Source of the DNA: an uncultured Christensenellaceae bacterium | GTDB lineage: Bacteria; Bacillota; Clostridia; Christensenellales; UBA3700 | DNA length: 64,000 nt | NCBI GenBank assembly: GCA_944383905.1 | Contig: CALWRI010000007.1 | Coordinates: 1-64,000 of the forward strand | Direction of reading: 5' to 3' | Shown: in pieces, positions 50,479-59,853 of the stretch | How the letters are laid out: the number at the start of each line of letters is the position of its first letter | Position numbering within the stretch: position 1 is the first letter of the stretch | The notes under the pieces: generated by a model | The model's input: only the letters and a program-made list of their open reading frames with translations | What the model was told of the DNA's origin: nothing | Database searches by the model: none | Position numbers and translations under genes: made by a program

Positions 50479-51354
50479 ATGAACTTTACAAATAAAGACG
50501 TAATGGATCTGCGCGCAAGAACGGGCGTAGGTATGATGGATTGCAAGAAGGCGCTTGTCGAATCCGACGGCGACATGGATAAGGCTATCGAAATACTCCG
50601 TGAAAAGGGTATGGCTACCGGCGCAAAGAGAGCCGGCAAGATCGCTTCGCAGGGTATCGTCGACGCTTACAGCGAAGGTAACGTGAGCGTTCTCGTCGAA
50701 GTCAACTGCGAGTCCGACTTCGTCGCAAGAGGCGAACAGTTCAAAGAATTCGTGCAGAAGATAGCAAAGTACATCGCATCCGCAAATCCCGCGAGCGTTG
50801 AACAGATCACCGCAGAAAATGCGGATCTCCTCAACGAGACCGTTGCGAAGATCGGCGAAAAGATCGTCGTCAGACGTTTTGAAAGATACGTCACGGACGG
50901 AGGCAAGATAAGCAGCTACATTCACATGGGCGGCAAGATCGGCGTCCTCGTAGAGACCGATGCAAAGGCGAGCGACGAAGTTGCTCACGATATCGCGCTG
51001 CATATCGCGGCAGTCAATCCTTCTTATATCTGCTCCTCCGAGATCCCGCAGGCAGTCGTGGACAAGGAAAGAGAGATAAGCAAGGCGCAGCTCCTCAACG
51101 AGGGCAAGAAACCCGAGATCATTGACAAGATCGTCGGCGGCAAAATTTCCAAGTTCTACAAAGAAGTTTGCTTGCTCGAACAGCCCTTCGTCAAAGACGG
51201 CGAAAAGTCCGTTTCCGATTATCTCAAGGCAAACGGCGGCGTCAAAGTCGTCAGATTCACCCGTTACACGATGGGCGAAGGTCTTGAAAAGAAGGAAGAA
51301 AACCTCGCAAACGAAGTTGAGGAACAGATCGCGAAAGCAAAAGCAAACAAGTAA
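50479..51354 (+). CDS. tsf: Elongation factor Ts
   Basis: A 291-residue guanine nucleotide exchange factor for EF-Tu. N-terminal UBA-like domain with LRARTGVGMMDCKKAL (about 10-25), then two core subdomains (VEVNCESDFVARGEQF... VLVETDAKASDEVAHDIALHIAA). Length and motifs are normal for bacterial EF-Ts. It follows rpsB by 14 bases with AAAGGAGAG, and is followed by a strong terminator, so rpsB-tsf form a unit. Confidence 0.98.
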   Translation: MNFTNKDVMDLRARTGVGMMDCKKALVESDGDMDKAIEILREKGMATGAKRAGKIASQGIVDAYSEGNVSVLVEVNCESDFVARGEQFKEFVQKIAKYIASANPASVEQITAENADLLNETVAKIGEKIVVRRFERYVTDGGKISSYIHMGGKIGVLVETDAKASDEVAHDIALHIAAVNPSYICSSEIPQAVVDKEREISKAQLLNEGKKPEIIDKIVGGKISKFYKEVCLLEQPFVKDGEKSVSDYLKANGGVKVVRFTRYTMGEGLEKKEENLANEVEEQIAKAKANK

Positions 51355-51360
51355 TTTTCA

Positions 51361-51390
51361 AAGGAACGGCATTTGTCGTTCCTTTTTTTT
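51361..51390 (+). terminator. Rho-independent terminator after tsf
   Basis: Perfect 8-bp stem AAGGAACG/CGTTCCTT, 8-base loop, eight T. pyrH begins 24 bases later with no obvious promoter between, so partial read-through is likely. Confidence 0.92.
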
Positions 51391-51392
51391 AA

Positions 51393-52121
<729 letters not shown>

Positions 52122-52128
52122 CGAAATT

Positions 52129-52153
52129 TCCCGCCGAAAGGCGGGATTTTTTT
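52129..52153 (+). terminator. Rho-independent terminator after pyrH
   Basis: Perfect 7-bp stem TCCCGCC/GGCGGGA with a GAAA tetraloop and seven T. Confidence 0.95.
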
Positions 52154-52244
52154 GCGTTTTTGTCGGTTTGCGTCGCTCTGCTTCTCCGCATCGGCAGTTA
52201 ATAATTGAATAAAGGTATATAATTATATTATTTATAAAAAAACA

Positions 52245-52273
52245 TTGTACTCGGCAAAAAAATTTGATATAAT
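52245..52273 (+). promoter_or_regulatory. sigma-A promoter of frr
   Basis: -35 TTGTAC at 52245-52250, 17-bp spacer, -10 TATAAT at 52268-52273, in a strongly AT-rich gap. Confidence 0.82.
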
Positions 52274-52303
52274 GCTATTAGCAATAACAAGAGGTGCATA
52301 TCT

Positions 52304-52882
52304 ATGATCAACAGCGAAAAAATCGAAATTCTCGAAGTGTTCGACAAGTTTGAAGAAAAGCTTGAGAAGGGCGTTGCAAATCTCAAAGGCGAGTATGCAA
52401 AGCTCAAAGCGGGCAGAGCCAACGCTCATATCCTCGACAAGATACACGTCGATTATTACGGCACGCCCACTCCCATCAAGCAGCTGGGCAATATATCCAT
52501 ACCCGAAGCGAGAATTCTGATGATCTCCGTGTGGGACGTATCCGCGCTCAAAGCCGTAGAAAAGGCTATAAACGAGGCAAACATAGGCATTAATCCGCAA
52601 AACGACGGCAAGGTCATCCGTCTCGTGTTCCCGGAACTCACCGAGGCGAGAAGAAAGGATCTCTGCAAGGAGATAAGGAGCATGAGCGAAAATACAAAGA
52701 TCGCGCTCCGCAACGCGCGTCGCGACGCAAACGACGCCGTCAAAAAGCTCAAGAAAGACAACGTCGTGACCGAGGACGAAGTCGCTCTCTGCGAAAAAGA
52801 GATCGACAAGCTGCTTGCCGAAGCGGTAGCCGAAGTCGACAAATGCACCAAGGATAAAGAACAGGAAGTAATGACCGTCTGA
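52304..52882 (+). CDS. frr: Ribosome recycling factor
   Basis: A 192-residue protein, slightly longer than the typical 185 at the N-terminus. Core motifs are LKAGRANAHILDKIHVDYYGTPTPIKQLGNISIPEAR, NDGKVIRLVFPELTEARRKDLCKEI, and ARRDANDAVKKLKKDNVVTEDE. It splits post-termination ribosomes with EF-G. RBS AAGAGGTG. It has its own promoter, being cut off from pyrH by a terminator. Confidence 0.97.
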   Translation: MINSEKIEILEVFDKFEEKLEKGVANLKGEYAKLKAGRANAHILDKIHVDYYGTPTPIKQLGNISIPEARILMISVWDVSALKAVEKAINEANIGINPQNDGKVIRLVFPELTEARRKDLCKEIRSMSENTKIALRNARRDANDAVKKLKKDNVVTEDEVALCEKEIDKLLAEAVAEVDKCTKDKEQEVMTV

Positions 52883-52920
52883 CAGACGGGCTTGCTTTTG
52901 CTGATCAAAGCAGGATTTCG

Positions 52921-52947
52921 CAAGCCGACTTGTAACGAGTCGGCTTG
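52921..52947 (+). terminator. Perfect hairpin after frr (attenuator or terminator)
   Basis: 10-bp perfect stem CAAGCCGACT/AGTCGGCTTG with a 7-base loop. Only a weak T-tract follows (AATTTTAA). The 3' arm overlaps the possible -35 box of uppS. Confidence 0.6.
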
Positions 52948-52972
52948 TATGCAATTTTAACGGTGTTATAAT
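52945..52972 (+). promoter_or_regulatory. Possible sigma-A promoter of the uppS-cdsA-dxr run
   Basis: -35 TTGTAT at 52945-52950, 16-bp spacer, -10 TATAAT at 52967-52972. The uppS ATG is 15 bases beyond the -10 box, so the leader would be very short and would trim the AAAGGAG site. Confidence 0.55.
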
Positions 52973-52986
52973 AAAAGGAGCGTAAA

Positions 52987-53691
52987 ATGCAGGATGAGAT
53001 AAAGATCCCTCGCCATATAGCCTTTATAATGGACGGAAACGGCAGGTGGGCGAAAAAGCGTATGCTTCCCAGAAAACTCGGTCACAGAGAAGGGGTCAAG
53101 GCGCTTCGCCGCATGGTCGACGAATGTGAAAAAGCGGGCATTGAAATGGTCTCGTTTTACGCTTTTTCCACAGAAAACTGGACAAGACCGCAGGAAGAGA
53201 TCGACGCTCTTTTCAAAATGGTCGGCGAATTTGCCGAAAAAAATTTGTCCGAATACGTCAGGCGCGGTTTCAGGATAATGTTTATGGGAGACATCACAAA
53301 GTTGCCTGCCGATACCGTCGCCGCACTCAAAAAGATACTCGATCAGGCGAAGGACAACAAGGGCATGATCGTAAATATAGCGCTCAATTACGGCGGCAGA
53401 GACGAGATATTGCGCGCCGTCAACAGGATCCTCGACTCCGGCGTCAGAGAGATTGATATGCAGACGCTCTCCGACTGTATGTATACGGGCGGTTTGCCCG
53501 ATCCCGACGTGATCGTCAGGAGCAGCGGAGAAAAGAGGCTCAGCAATTTCATGCTCTGGCAGGCTGCGTATGCGGAATTGGTCTTCGTCGACGACCTGTG
53601 GCCTGATTTTGACTCCGCGATTTTTGAAAAAATACTGCGCGAATACTCGCAAAGAGACCGCAGATACGGCAACGTGCGCAGGATAAACTGA
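52987..53691 (+). CDS. uppS: Undecaprenyl diphosphate synthase
   Basis: A 234-residue cis-prenyltransferase. The catalytic Asp lies in AFIMDGNGRWAKKR (about 12-25), with SFYAFSTENWTRP and the C-terminal RSSGEKRLSNFMLWQAAYAELVF motif. It condenses eight isopentenyl units onto farnesyl diphosphate to make the C55 carrier used by MraY. Neighbours dxr and ispG supply isopentenyl diphosphate. RBS AAAGGAG. Normal length. Confidence 0.97.
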   Translation: MQDEIKIPRHIAFIMDGNGRWAKKRMLPRKLGHREGVKALRRMVDECEKAGIEMVSFYAFSTENWTRPQEEIDALFKMVGEFAEKNLSEYVRRGFRIMFMGDITKLPADTVAALKKILDQAKDNKGMIVNIALNYGGRDEILRAVNRILDSGVREIDMQTLSDCMYTGGLPDPDVIVRSSGEKRLSNFMLWQAAYAELVFVDDLWPDFDSAIFEKILREYSQRDRRYGNVRRIN

Positions 53692-53710
53692 TACGACAAA
53701 AGGGATATTT

Positions 53711-54604
53711 ATGTTAAAAAGAATTCTTACCGCAATAGTTTTGCTCGCCGTGGTGCTCGGCACTTTGTTCGGACTGCGCCAGTTGAGCCTTTTTTACGTC
53801 GACGCGCTCATTCTCATCTGCATGGCTGTCGGCGTATACGAAATGATAAGCGCTTTCAAAGCTGCCAAATACAGACCGATGGCGATACCGCTCGCGATAG
53901 CGGTTGTCGGCATATATCCTGCGGTCTGGTTTTTGCGCGAGACGGGCATAGTCGCTGTCGTCGCCGTGACGGTCATGATAGCTCTCTCTATCTTCACATT
54001 CGATCACAAGTACGAACTCAAAGACTTTCTCGCGACCGCGTTCATACTGTTCTATCCGATCGTCATGTTGTCGATATTCTTCCTGATAAACGGCAAGACG
54101 ACGTTGGGAGACGATCCCGTCAACGAAAATTACGGCGACATGATCGGCATAATGCTCGCGCTGTTCATTCCCGTATTTACCGATACTTTCGCATACTTTA
54201 CCGGTATGGCGATAGGCGGCAGGAAGCTGTGCCCGGAGATCAGTCCCAAAAAGACGATCGCCGGTGCCGTCGGCGGACTTTTCGGAGGTATGACGGCGAG
54301 CGTGATCGTCTTCCTTCTGTTCGACTATTACGGCGTTTTCGATACGATGAAAAACGTCAACCTGTTCGCCATGACGACAAACATCAACGCTTCGGCGGCG
54401 ATCTACGTCGTCGTCGGACTTGCCGGAGCCGTCGCGAGCGAGATAGGCGACCTCGCGGCAAGCTGGATAAAACGCAGGGCGGGAATAAAGGATTTCGGCA
54501 AAATATTCCCGGGACACGGCGGAATAATGGACAGATTGGACAGCATATCGTTTGTTTTGCCCATAATATATCTGACGTTTGCGATAATCAACGCCGTCGA
54601 GTGA
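53711..54604 (+). CDS. cdsA: Phosphatidate cytidylyltransferase
   Basis: A 297-residue polytopic protein with about eight membrane helices. The C-terminal block SWIKRRAGIKDFGKIFPGHG with GIMDRLDSI is the complete CDP-diglyceride synthetase signature. It makes CDP-diacylglycerol for phosphatidylglycerol and cardiolipin. It follows uppS by 19 bases, as in most bacteria. Confidence 0.96.
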   Translation: MLKRILTAIVLLAVVLGTLFGLRQLSLFYVDALILICMAVGVYEMISAFKAAKYRPMAIPLAIAVVGIYPAVWFLRETGIVAVVAVTVMIALSIFTFDHKYELKDFLATAFILFYPIVMLSIFFLINGKTTLGDDPVNENYGDMIGIMLALFIPVFTDTFAYFTGMAIGGRKLCPEISPKKTIAGAVGGLFGGMTASVIVFLLFDYYGVFDTMKNVNLFAMTTNINASAAIYVVVGLAGAVASEIGDLAASWIKRRAGIKDFGKIFPGHGGIMDRLDSISFVLPIIYLTFAIINAVE

Positions 54605-54632
54605 CGAAACGCTCGACGTTTACGGAGAGGAT

Positions 54633-55787
54633 ATGAAGGATCTAATAATTCTCGGCAGTACGGGTTCTATCGGCACGCAGGCGCTCGAAGTGGTCAGACG
54701 TTATCCGTCGAAACTTCGGGTCAAGGGACTTTGCTGCGATAAAAACGTCGAAGCTCTCCGCAGACAGATAGAAGAGTTCAGACCCGAATACGTCGCGGTG
54801 AGGGACGAAAAAGCCGCGAGATCTCTCGAATTGCCCAAAGGCACGGCGCTCTTTGCGGGCGAAGACGCTCCGTCGGAGTTGGCTTCGCAAAAAGGTCTCG
54901 TGCTCAACGCGCTCGTAGGGATAAGCGGTCTTGTGCCGACCATGCGCGCGATCGCAGCGGGAAACGACGTCGCTCTCGCAAACAAGGAGACGCTCGTCGC
55001 GGGCGGAGACGTCGTGATGAATGCCGCAAAACAAGCGGGAGTCAAGATATTGCCCGTTGACAGCGAGCACAGCGCGATATGGCAGTGTCTTTCGCGCGAT
55101 TGCGCCGCGGCAAAGGAGATCTCGAGGATAATCCTGACCGCGTCAGGAGGCGCTTTCAGAGGCAGGAAAAGAGAGGAACTGCAAGACGTCACCATCGACG
55201 ACGCGCTCAGGCATCCGACCTGGAATATGGGCGTGAAGGTTACGGTCGACAGCGCGACGATGATGAATAAAGGCTTTGAAGTCATAGAGGCTTCGCACCT
55301 TTTCGGCACGGGAGCCGACAGGATAGATATCGTCGTCCACAGACAGAGCGTCGTACATTCTATGATCGAATATGCCGACGGCAGCATTATCGCACAGCTC
55401 GGTTTCCCCGATATGAGATTGCCGATACAGCTTGCGTTGCTATATCCCGAGAGAGGAGACCATTGCTTTGCGCCGCTTTCTTTCGACGCGCTTCGTCTCG
55501 ACTTTGAAAAACCCGATCTCAACGTGTTCGAATGTCTCGCGCTTGCGCTTGAATGCGCTTCCGTCGGAGGAAAAGCGACCGCTGTGCTCAACGCCGCCAA
55601 CGAAATTGCGGTTGACAGGTTTGCGAAAAGACAAATAAAATTTTACGATATACCATATTATATTAAACGGGCGCTGGACAAATTCTGCAAGGGCGATTGT
55701 GCTCTTGACGGACTTGACGACGTGCTCGTCACGGATGCAGAAGCAAAAAAATTCGTGGCAGAAATCATCGGGAGAGAAAGAGTATGA
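54633..55787 (+). CDS. dxr: 1-deoxy-D-xylulose 5-phosphate reductoisomerase
   Basis: A 384-residue NADPH enzyme. Rossmann motif ILGSTGSIGTQALEV at the N-terminus, LANKETLVAGG, PVDSEHSAIWQ, ASGGAFRG and MNKGFEVIEASHLF are all conserved metal or substrate motifs. It makes 2-C-methyl-D-erythritol 4-phosphate, the committed step of the non-mevalonate isoprenoid pathway, and is the target of fosmidomycin. With ispG downstream it shows that this organism uses the MEP pathway. Its stop overlaps rseP (ATGA). Confidence 0.97.
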   Translation: MKDLIILGSTGSIGTQALEVVRRYPSKLRVKGLCCDKNVEALRRQIEEFRPEYVAVRDEKAARSLELPKGTALFAGEDAPSELASQKGLVLNALVGISGLVPTMRAIAAGNDVALANKETLVAGGDVVMNAAKQAGVKILPVDSEHSAIWQCLSRDCAAAKEISRIILTASGGAFRGRKREELQDVTIDDALRHPTWNMGVKVTVDSATMMNKGFEVIEASHLFGTGADRIDIVVHRQSVVHSMIEYADGSIIAQLGFPDMRLPIQLALLYPERGDHCFAPLSFDALRLDFEKPDLNVFECLALALECASVGGKATAVLNAANEIAVDRFAKRQIKFYDIPYYIKRALDKFCKGDCALDGLDDVLVTDAEAKKFVAEIIGRERV

Positions 55788-56887
55788 CCCAAATCCTGCT
55801 TTGCGTTTCCGCAGGCGAAGTTTTTAAGTGGATAGGATATATCGTCATTGCAATGATCTGTTTTATGTTCATGATAGTCGTTCATGAACTCGGTCATTAT
55901 ACGGCGGGAAAGCTGCTCGGATTCAGGATAAACGAATTTGCCATCGGCTTTGGTCCCGCAATATTCAAAAAGACGACGAACGCGGAGACGGGAGAGGTAT
56001 TTTCTCTGCGTTGCATACCAGCGGGCGGCTTCTGCGCGTTCGAAGGTGAGGACGAGGAGGCGAACTCTCCGAAGAGTTTCAACGCTCAACCCGTATGGAA
56101 ACGCATTATCGTGCTCGCGTCGGGCGTGCTTTTCAATTTCATCAGCGCGCTTATCATTCTCAACGTGTTTTTTATGGCATACGGCGAAGCGGCACCCGTG
56201 ATCGTCGATACCTACCAATTCGTGGACGAGACTAACGAGCAGTTGTTCGAAGAGGGCGACATGATCGTCAAGGTCAACGGAAAATACGCTTACAGTCTTC
56301 TTGAGTCTGGGAAGCTCGGCGAGCTTATATCCGAAAACGACGAAAACGAATTTACCGTGATAAGAGACGGAAAAGAAATTACTTTTACCGCATATAAGTC
56401 CGACTACGAATATTCGTCTGTCGGTGAAGACGGAGAGACAGAAACGGAAGTCAAAAACGGGCTCGGCATTTCATACGGCTTCGGGCAATACAAACTCGGC
56501 TATTTTCAGGCGGTCGCGCGCGCTTTCAACTTCTGCGGCGACGTCGTCGAGCTAATATTCAAGTCGATCGGGCAGTTGTTTACAGGCGCGGCAAAAGTAA
56601 AAGATACAATGGGCGGCACGATAACGGCGGTTTCGTCGCTCGTACAGTTGAGTCAGACGGGATTTGCCGCCGTTGCTTACGGCGTTGCCGTGCTCTCGGT
56701 CTCGATAGCTTTTATGAACATTTTGCCTCTGCCTGCGCTTGACGGCTCCCGCATTGTGTTTGCTATAATAGAATGGATAAGGAAAAAACCTCTCAACCGC
56801 AAGGTGGAGGGCATAATACACGCGGTCGGACTCGTGCTCCTGATAGGACTTGCCGTTACGTTCGATCTGCTGCATTTCTTCGGGTGA
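55784..56887 (+). CDS. rseP: Site-2 metalloprotease RseP/RasP
   Basis: A 367-residue intramembrane protease. Zinc motif HELGH (His34-Glu35-x-x-His38) lies in the first membrane helix, a single PDZ domain at about 150-200 follows, and the third zinc ligand motif is NILPLPALDGSRIVF near 310. It cleaves membrane-bound anti-sigma factors and leftover signal peptides. It overlaps dxr by four bases and precedes ispG by three; proS, which often follows, is absent. Confidence 0.95.
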   Translation: MTQILLCVSAGEVFKWIGYIVIAMICFMFMIVVHELGHYTAGKLLGFRINEFAIGFGPAIFKKTTNAETGEVFSLRCIPAGGFCAFEGEDEEANSPKSFNAQPVWKRIIVLASGVLFNFISALIILNVFFMAYGEAAPVIVDTYQFVDETNEQLFEEGDMIVKVNGKYAYSLLESGKLGELISENDENEFTVIRDGKEITFTAYKSDYEYSSVGEDGETETEVKNGLGISYGFGQYKLGYFQAVARAFNFCGDVVELIFKSIGQLFTGAAKVKDTMGGTITAVSSLVQLSQTGFAAVAYGVAVLSVSIAFMNILPLPALDGSRIVFAIIEWIRKKPLNRKVEGIIHAVGLVLLIGLAVTFDLLHFFG

Positions 56888-56890
56888 GCT

Positions 56891-57922
56891 ATGACAAAAA
56901 AGGTAAGGATAGGAAATATCGTTATCGGCGGAGGAGAGAGGATCGCAGTACAGTCGATGACGAATACGAAGACAACAGACGTCGAAGGTACGGTAAAACA
57001 GCTTGCTGCGCTTCAGGCGGCAGGCTGCGATATAGCGCGTTGCTCCGTCCCTGACAGCGCGAGTGCGGACGCGCTCGCCAAAATAGTAAAGAGCACGACG
57101 ATGCCGATCGTTGCCGACATACATTTCGATTACAGGCTCGCAGTCAAAGCCGCGGACGCGGGTGCGGCAAAGATCCGCATAAATCCGGGCAATATCGGAG
57201 ACGAAAGCAAAGTCGGATATCTCGCGAAATACCTCAAAGAGAGAAACATTCCGATAAGGATCGGGGTAAACGGCGGCTCGCTCGACAAGAAATACGAGGG
57301 GCTTCCGCTTGACGAAGCAATGTGCGAAAGCGCGCTCGAACACGTCGCTTTGCTCGAAAAACATTCGTTTTACGACATCGTGATATCCGTGAAATCGTCC
57401 GACGTCGTAAATACGGTGAAGGCTTACAGACTGCTTTCTCAAAAATGCGATTATCCTCTCCACGTCGGAGTGACCGAAGCGGGCATATACGAAAAAGGAC
57501 TGATAAAATCCGCGATAGGTATAGGCGCGCTGCTTTGCGACGGGATAGGAGACACCGTGCGCGTATCTCTTACCGACGACCCCGTCAAAGAGGTCTATGC
57601 GGCAAAGGAGATACTCAAAGCGGTGGGACGTTACGAAGGAGCTTATGCCGAAGTCGTCTCATGCCCGACTTGCGCGAGGACCTGCATCGATGTGCAGGGT
57701 ATTGCCACGAAGATAGAAGAGTATGCGCGCACCCTCGACAAGAGCGTAAAAATCGCCGTGATGGGTTGCGTCGTCAACGGCATAGGAGAATCGAAGGGCT
57801 GCGATATCGGCGTTGCGGGAGGAAAAGACAAGTCGGTGATATTCAGAGAAGGGAAGATAATTGCTACCGTGAACAACGACGAGATACTCGGAGAGCTGAA
57901 AAGACAGATCGACAAGCTGTAA
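56891..57922 (+). CDS. ispG: 4-hydroxy-3-methylbut-2-enyl diphosphate synthase (IspG)
   Basis: A 343-residue enzyme with an N-terminal TIM barrel and C-terminal [4Fe-4S] domain. The cluster cysteines are in CPTCART and GCVVNGIGE. The N-terminus VRIGNIVIGGGERIAVQSMTNT is diagnostic. It reduces MEcPP to HMBPP in the MEP pathway together with dxr upstream. Located between rseP and the polC slot as in many Clostridia. Confidence 0.97.
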   Translation: MTKKVRIGNIVIGGGERIAVQSMTNTKTTDVEGTVKQLAALQAAGCDIARCSVPDSASADALAKIVKSTTMPIVADIHFDYRLAVKAADAGAAKIRINPGNIGDESKVGYLAKYLKERNIPIRIGVNGGSLDKKYEGLPLDEAMCESALEHVALLEKHSFYDIVISVKSSDVVNTVKAYRLLSQKCDYPLHVGVTEAGIYEKGLIKSAIGIGALLCDGIGDTVRVSLTDDPVKEVYAAKEILKAVGRYEGAYAEVVSCPTCARTCIDVQGIATKIEEYARTLDKSVKIAVMGCVVNGIGESKGCDIGVAGGKDKSVIFREGKIIATVNNDEILGELKRQIDKL

Positions 57923-57985
57923 ACAAATATAGGTTATAAATTTTGCAGATTATTATAAAAATCGCAATAATTTAGAAGTTAAATT

Positions 57986-58007
57986 CAATTTTTAGCCAAT
58001 TTTTAGC
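57986..58007 (+). repeat. Perfect 11-bp tandem repeat
   Basis: CAATTTTTAGC occurs twice head to tail in the AT-rich gap before the PolC-like gene. No clear promoter pair was found in this gap. Confidence 0.6.
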
Positions 58008-58074
58008 TTGAAAATTGACAAAACACATATAACCGAACGAAAAACAAGACAACCGCAAGACGGACAAAGGATAA

Positions 58075-59661
58075 ATGGCACAGGCAATCGCGAGTGCGGA
58101 AACGCAGGAAAAAACCGATTTCATAAAACTTCTCAATATACGCTACGATGGCGCGTATGCATTTTTGCGTGTGCGTTCGGTCGATCTCGATCCCGAGCAG
58201 AAGACGATATTGATACAACTCGGACTGCCGTATTCGGGAGACTCTGTGCTGACAGAGGACGACAAAAAGAAGATACTTTCGTTTGCCATTGAGATATTGC
58301 CGTCGGAATATACAATTTCGGTCGGATACAGAAAATTCGGAGTGGATCCGGAGATAGTTTTCAAACTCGTCAAAGAATACGTCAACAAGTTTCACAGGGC
58401 ATATTCTGTGCTTATATCGAGCGACAACACGGAGATAGAGTGCAAGGACAAAAGCGTAGTCGTTACGATTAAGGTCGTGCGCTCCGTCGCCGATCTGTTT
58501 GAAAAATGCTCTCTTCCCGCGAGGCTCAAGGAATATCTCGATTCTTCTTACGACCGGGACAACGTCGTCAGACTCGAATATACCGACGAGCTTGTCATCT
58601 CGGAGACTGCAAAAGACGAAGTGCCCGTCGTCATTGACGATTGCTACATAGAGATCGGCGCTTTGCACAAGCTGTGCGGCGGCGAGATAACTTCAAAAGC
58701 GCGTTACATCAGGGCGTGCACCTCTCCGCAAAGCTCCGTCTGCGTTACTGGAAAGGTGGAGAGCATTATCGCGAAAAATTCCAAGTCGTCGGGCAATCTC
58801 TATTACAATTTCACGATAAACGACACAACGGGCGTGATGCGCTGTTGCTATTTTACGAGAAAAGCTGCGAAAGGTCCTCTCGACGTGCTCGAAGAAGGCA
58901 CGGAAATCGCCGTAATCGGCGATCTTCAGAATGACAGTTTCCGGGGCGGATTGTCTCTAATCGCAAAGAGCGTTAGCCTTTGCAAGATCGACTATTCTTC
59001 GATTCTTACAGAGGAGGATCTGCGCCGCAAAAAGACATACGTTCCCGTCAAGGCGAAACCTCTCGAGATTACCACCGAACAGAACATATTCGACATCGTC
59101 GCGGAGAAGCCCGCATATCTTACGGACAATACTTTCGTCGTTTTCGACCTCGAGACTACGGGACTTCTCGACAACGGCGTGCCGTGCAGGATAATTGAAA
59201 TCGGCGCGGTGAAGATTGTAAACGGCGTCTGCACTGAATATTTCTCCACGCTCGTCGATCCGCAGATGCACATACCCGAAGGGGCGTCCGCGACAAACCA
59301 TATATACGACGATATGGTCGAAGACGCGCCGTATATAGAAGACGTTTTGCCCGATTTTCTCGCGTGGGTAGGCAACGCGGTGCTCGTCGCGCACAACGGC
59401 GACAAATTCGACTTTATCGTGCTGAAAAACGAAGCTGCGCAGCAGGGTATGCATATACCCAACGCGACCCGCGACACGATCGTCATGGCGCAGGCTTACC
59501 GCAACAAGACGGGAAAGCGCGGACAGCTCAATCTACGCGTGCTGTGCAAAGAGTTCGGTATCGAGCTTGTAGAAGCGCACCGCGCTTATTACGACGCTTA
59601 TGCGACCGCGCAGCTTTTCATAAAACTTTGTGATTACGTTTCGGCTCCCGGATATCGTTAA
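58075..59661 (+). CDS. PolC-like protein lacking PHP and polymerase domains (NTD-OB-exonuclease)
   Basis: A 528-residue protein at the position normally held by polC (about 1430 residues). Residues 1-200 resemble the PolC N-terminal region; 205-320 are an OB fold (VTGKVESIIAKNSKSSGNLYYNFTINDTTG). About 353-520 form a DEDDh proofreading exonuclease with Asp358 and Glu360 (FDLETTG), Asp in AHNGDKFD, and His502/Asp507 (EAHRAYYDA). The exonuclease follows the OB fold directly: no PHP halves flank it, and the gene ends without palm, fingers or tail. The reading frame is intact, with catalytic residues preserved. Likely a stand-alone 3'-5' exonuclease or replication accessory factor; function is inferred. 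Confidence 0.8.
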   Translation: MAQAIASAETQEKTDFIKLLNIRYDGAYAFLRVRSVDLDPEQKTILIQLGLPYSGDSVLTEDDKKKILSFAIEILPSEYTISVGYRKFGVDPEIVFKLVKEYVNKFHRAYSVLISSDNTEIECKDKSVVVTIKVVRSVADLFEKCSLPARLKEYLDSSYDRDNVVRLEYTDELVISETAKDEVPVVIDDCYIEIGALHKLCGGEITSKARYIRACTSPQSSVCVTGKVESIIAKNSKSSGNLYYNFTINDTTGVMRCCYFTRKAAKGPLDVLEEGTEIAVIGDLQNDSFRGGLSLIAKSVSLCKIDYSSILTEEDLRRKKTYVPVKAKPLEITTEQNIFDIVAEKPAYLTDNTFVVFDLETTGLLDNGVPCRIIEIGAVKIVNGVCTEYFSTLVDPQMHIPEGASATNHIYDDMVEDAPYIEDVLPDFLAWVGNAVLVAHNGDKFDFIVLKNEAAQQGMHIPNATRDTIVMAQAYRNKTGKRGQLNLRVLCKEFGIELVEAHRAYYDAYATAQLFIKLCDYVSAPGYR

Positions 59662-59667
59662 GTCTCT

Positions 59668-59700
59668 TTTTTGCAAGATGTGTTACTCAACTTGCAAAAA
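59668..59700 (+). other. Inverted repeat after the PolC-like gene
   Basis: TTTTTGCAAG and CTTGCAAAAA form a perfect 10-bp inverted repeat with a 13-base loop. Because A rather than T follows, it is a poor terminator on the plus strand. Confidence 0.55.
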
Positions 59701-59755
59701 CTGCAGATAAACGACTCCCGCAAAGCATTTTTTAACACAAATCTGTAAAAATCTG

Positions 59756-59784
59756 TTGATTTTGTGTTTTTTGTATGATAATAT
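59756..59784 (+). promoter_or_regulatory. sigma-A promoter of the rimP-nusA-infB operon
   Basis: -35 TTGATT at 59756-59761, 17-bp spacer, -10 TAATAT at 59779-59784. Confidence 0.65.
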
Positions 59785-59811
59785 AAGTATGCAAGATAGT
59801 ATTGACTTACT

Positions 59812-59833
59812 AAGCGGCTGATATCAGTCGCTT
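59812..59833 (+). promoter_or_regulatory. Leader hairpin of the rimP-nusA operon
   Basis: AAGCGGCTG pairs with CAGTCGCTT (9 bp, one G-T pair) around ATAT. It ends about ten bases before the AAGGAGGT site of rimP. Possible attenuator or stability element. Confidence 0.55.
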
Positions 59834-59853
59834 TAATTATGCAAGGAGGTCGT

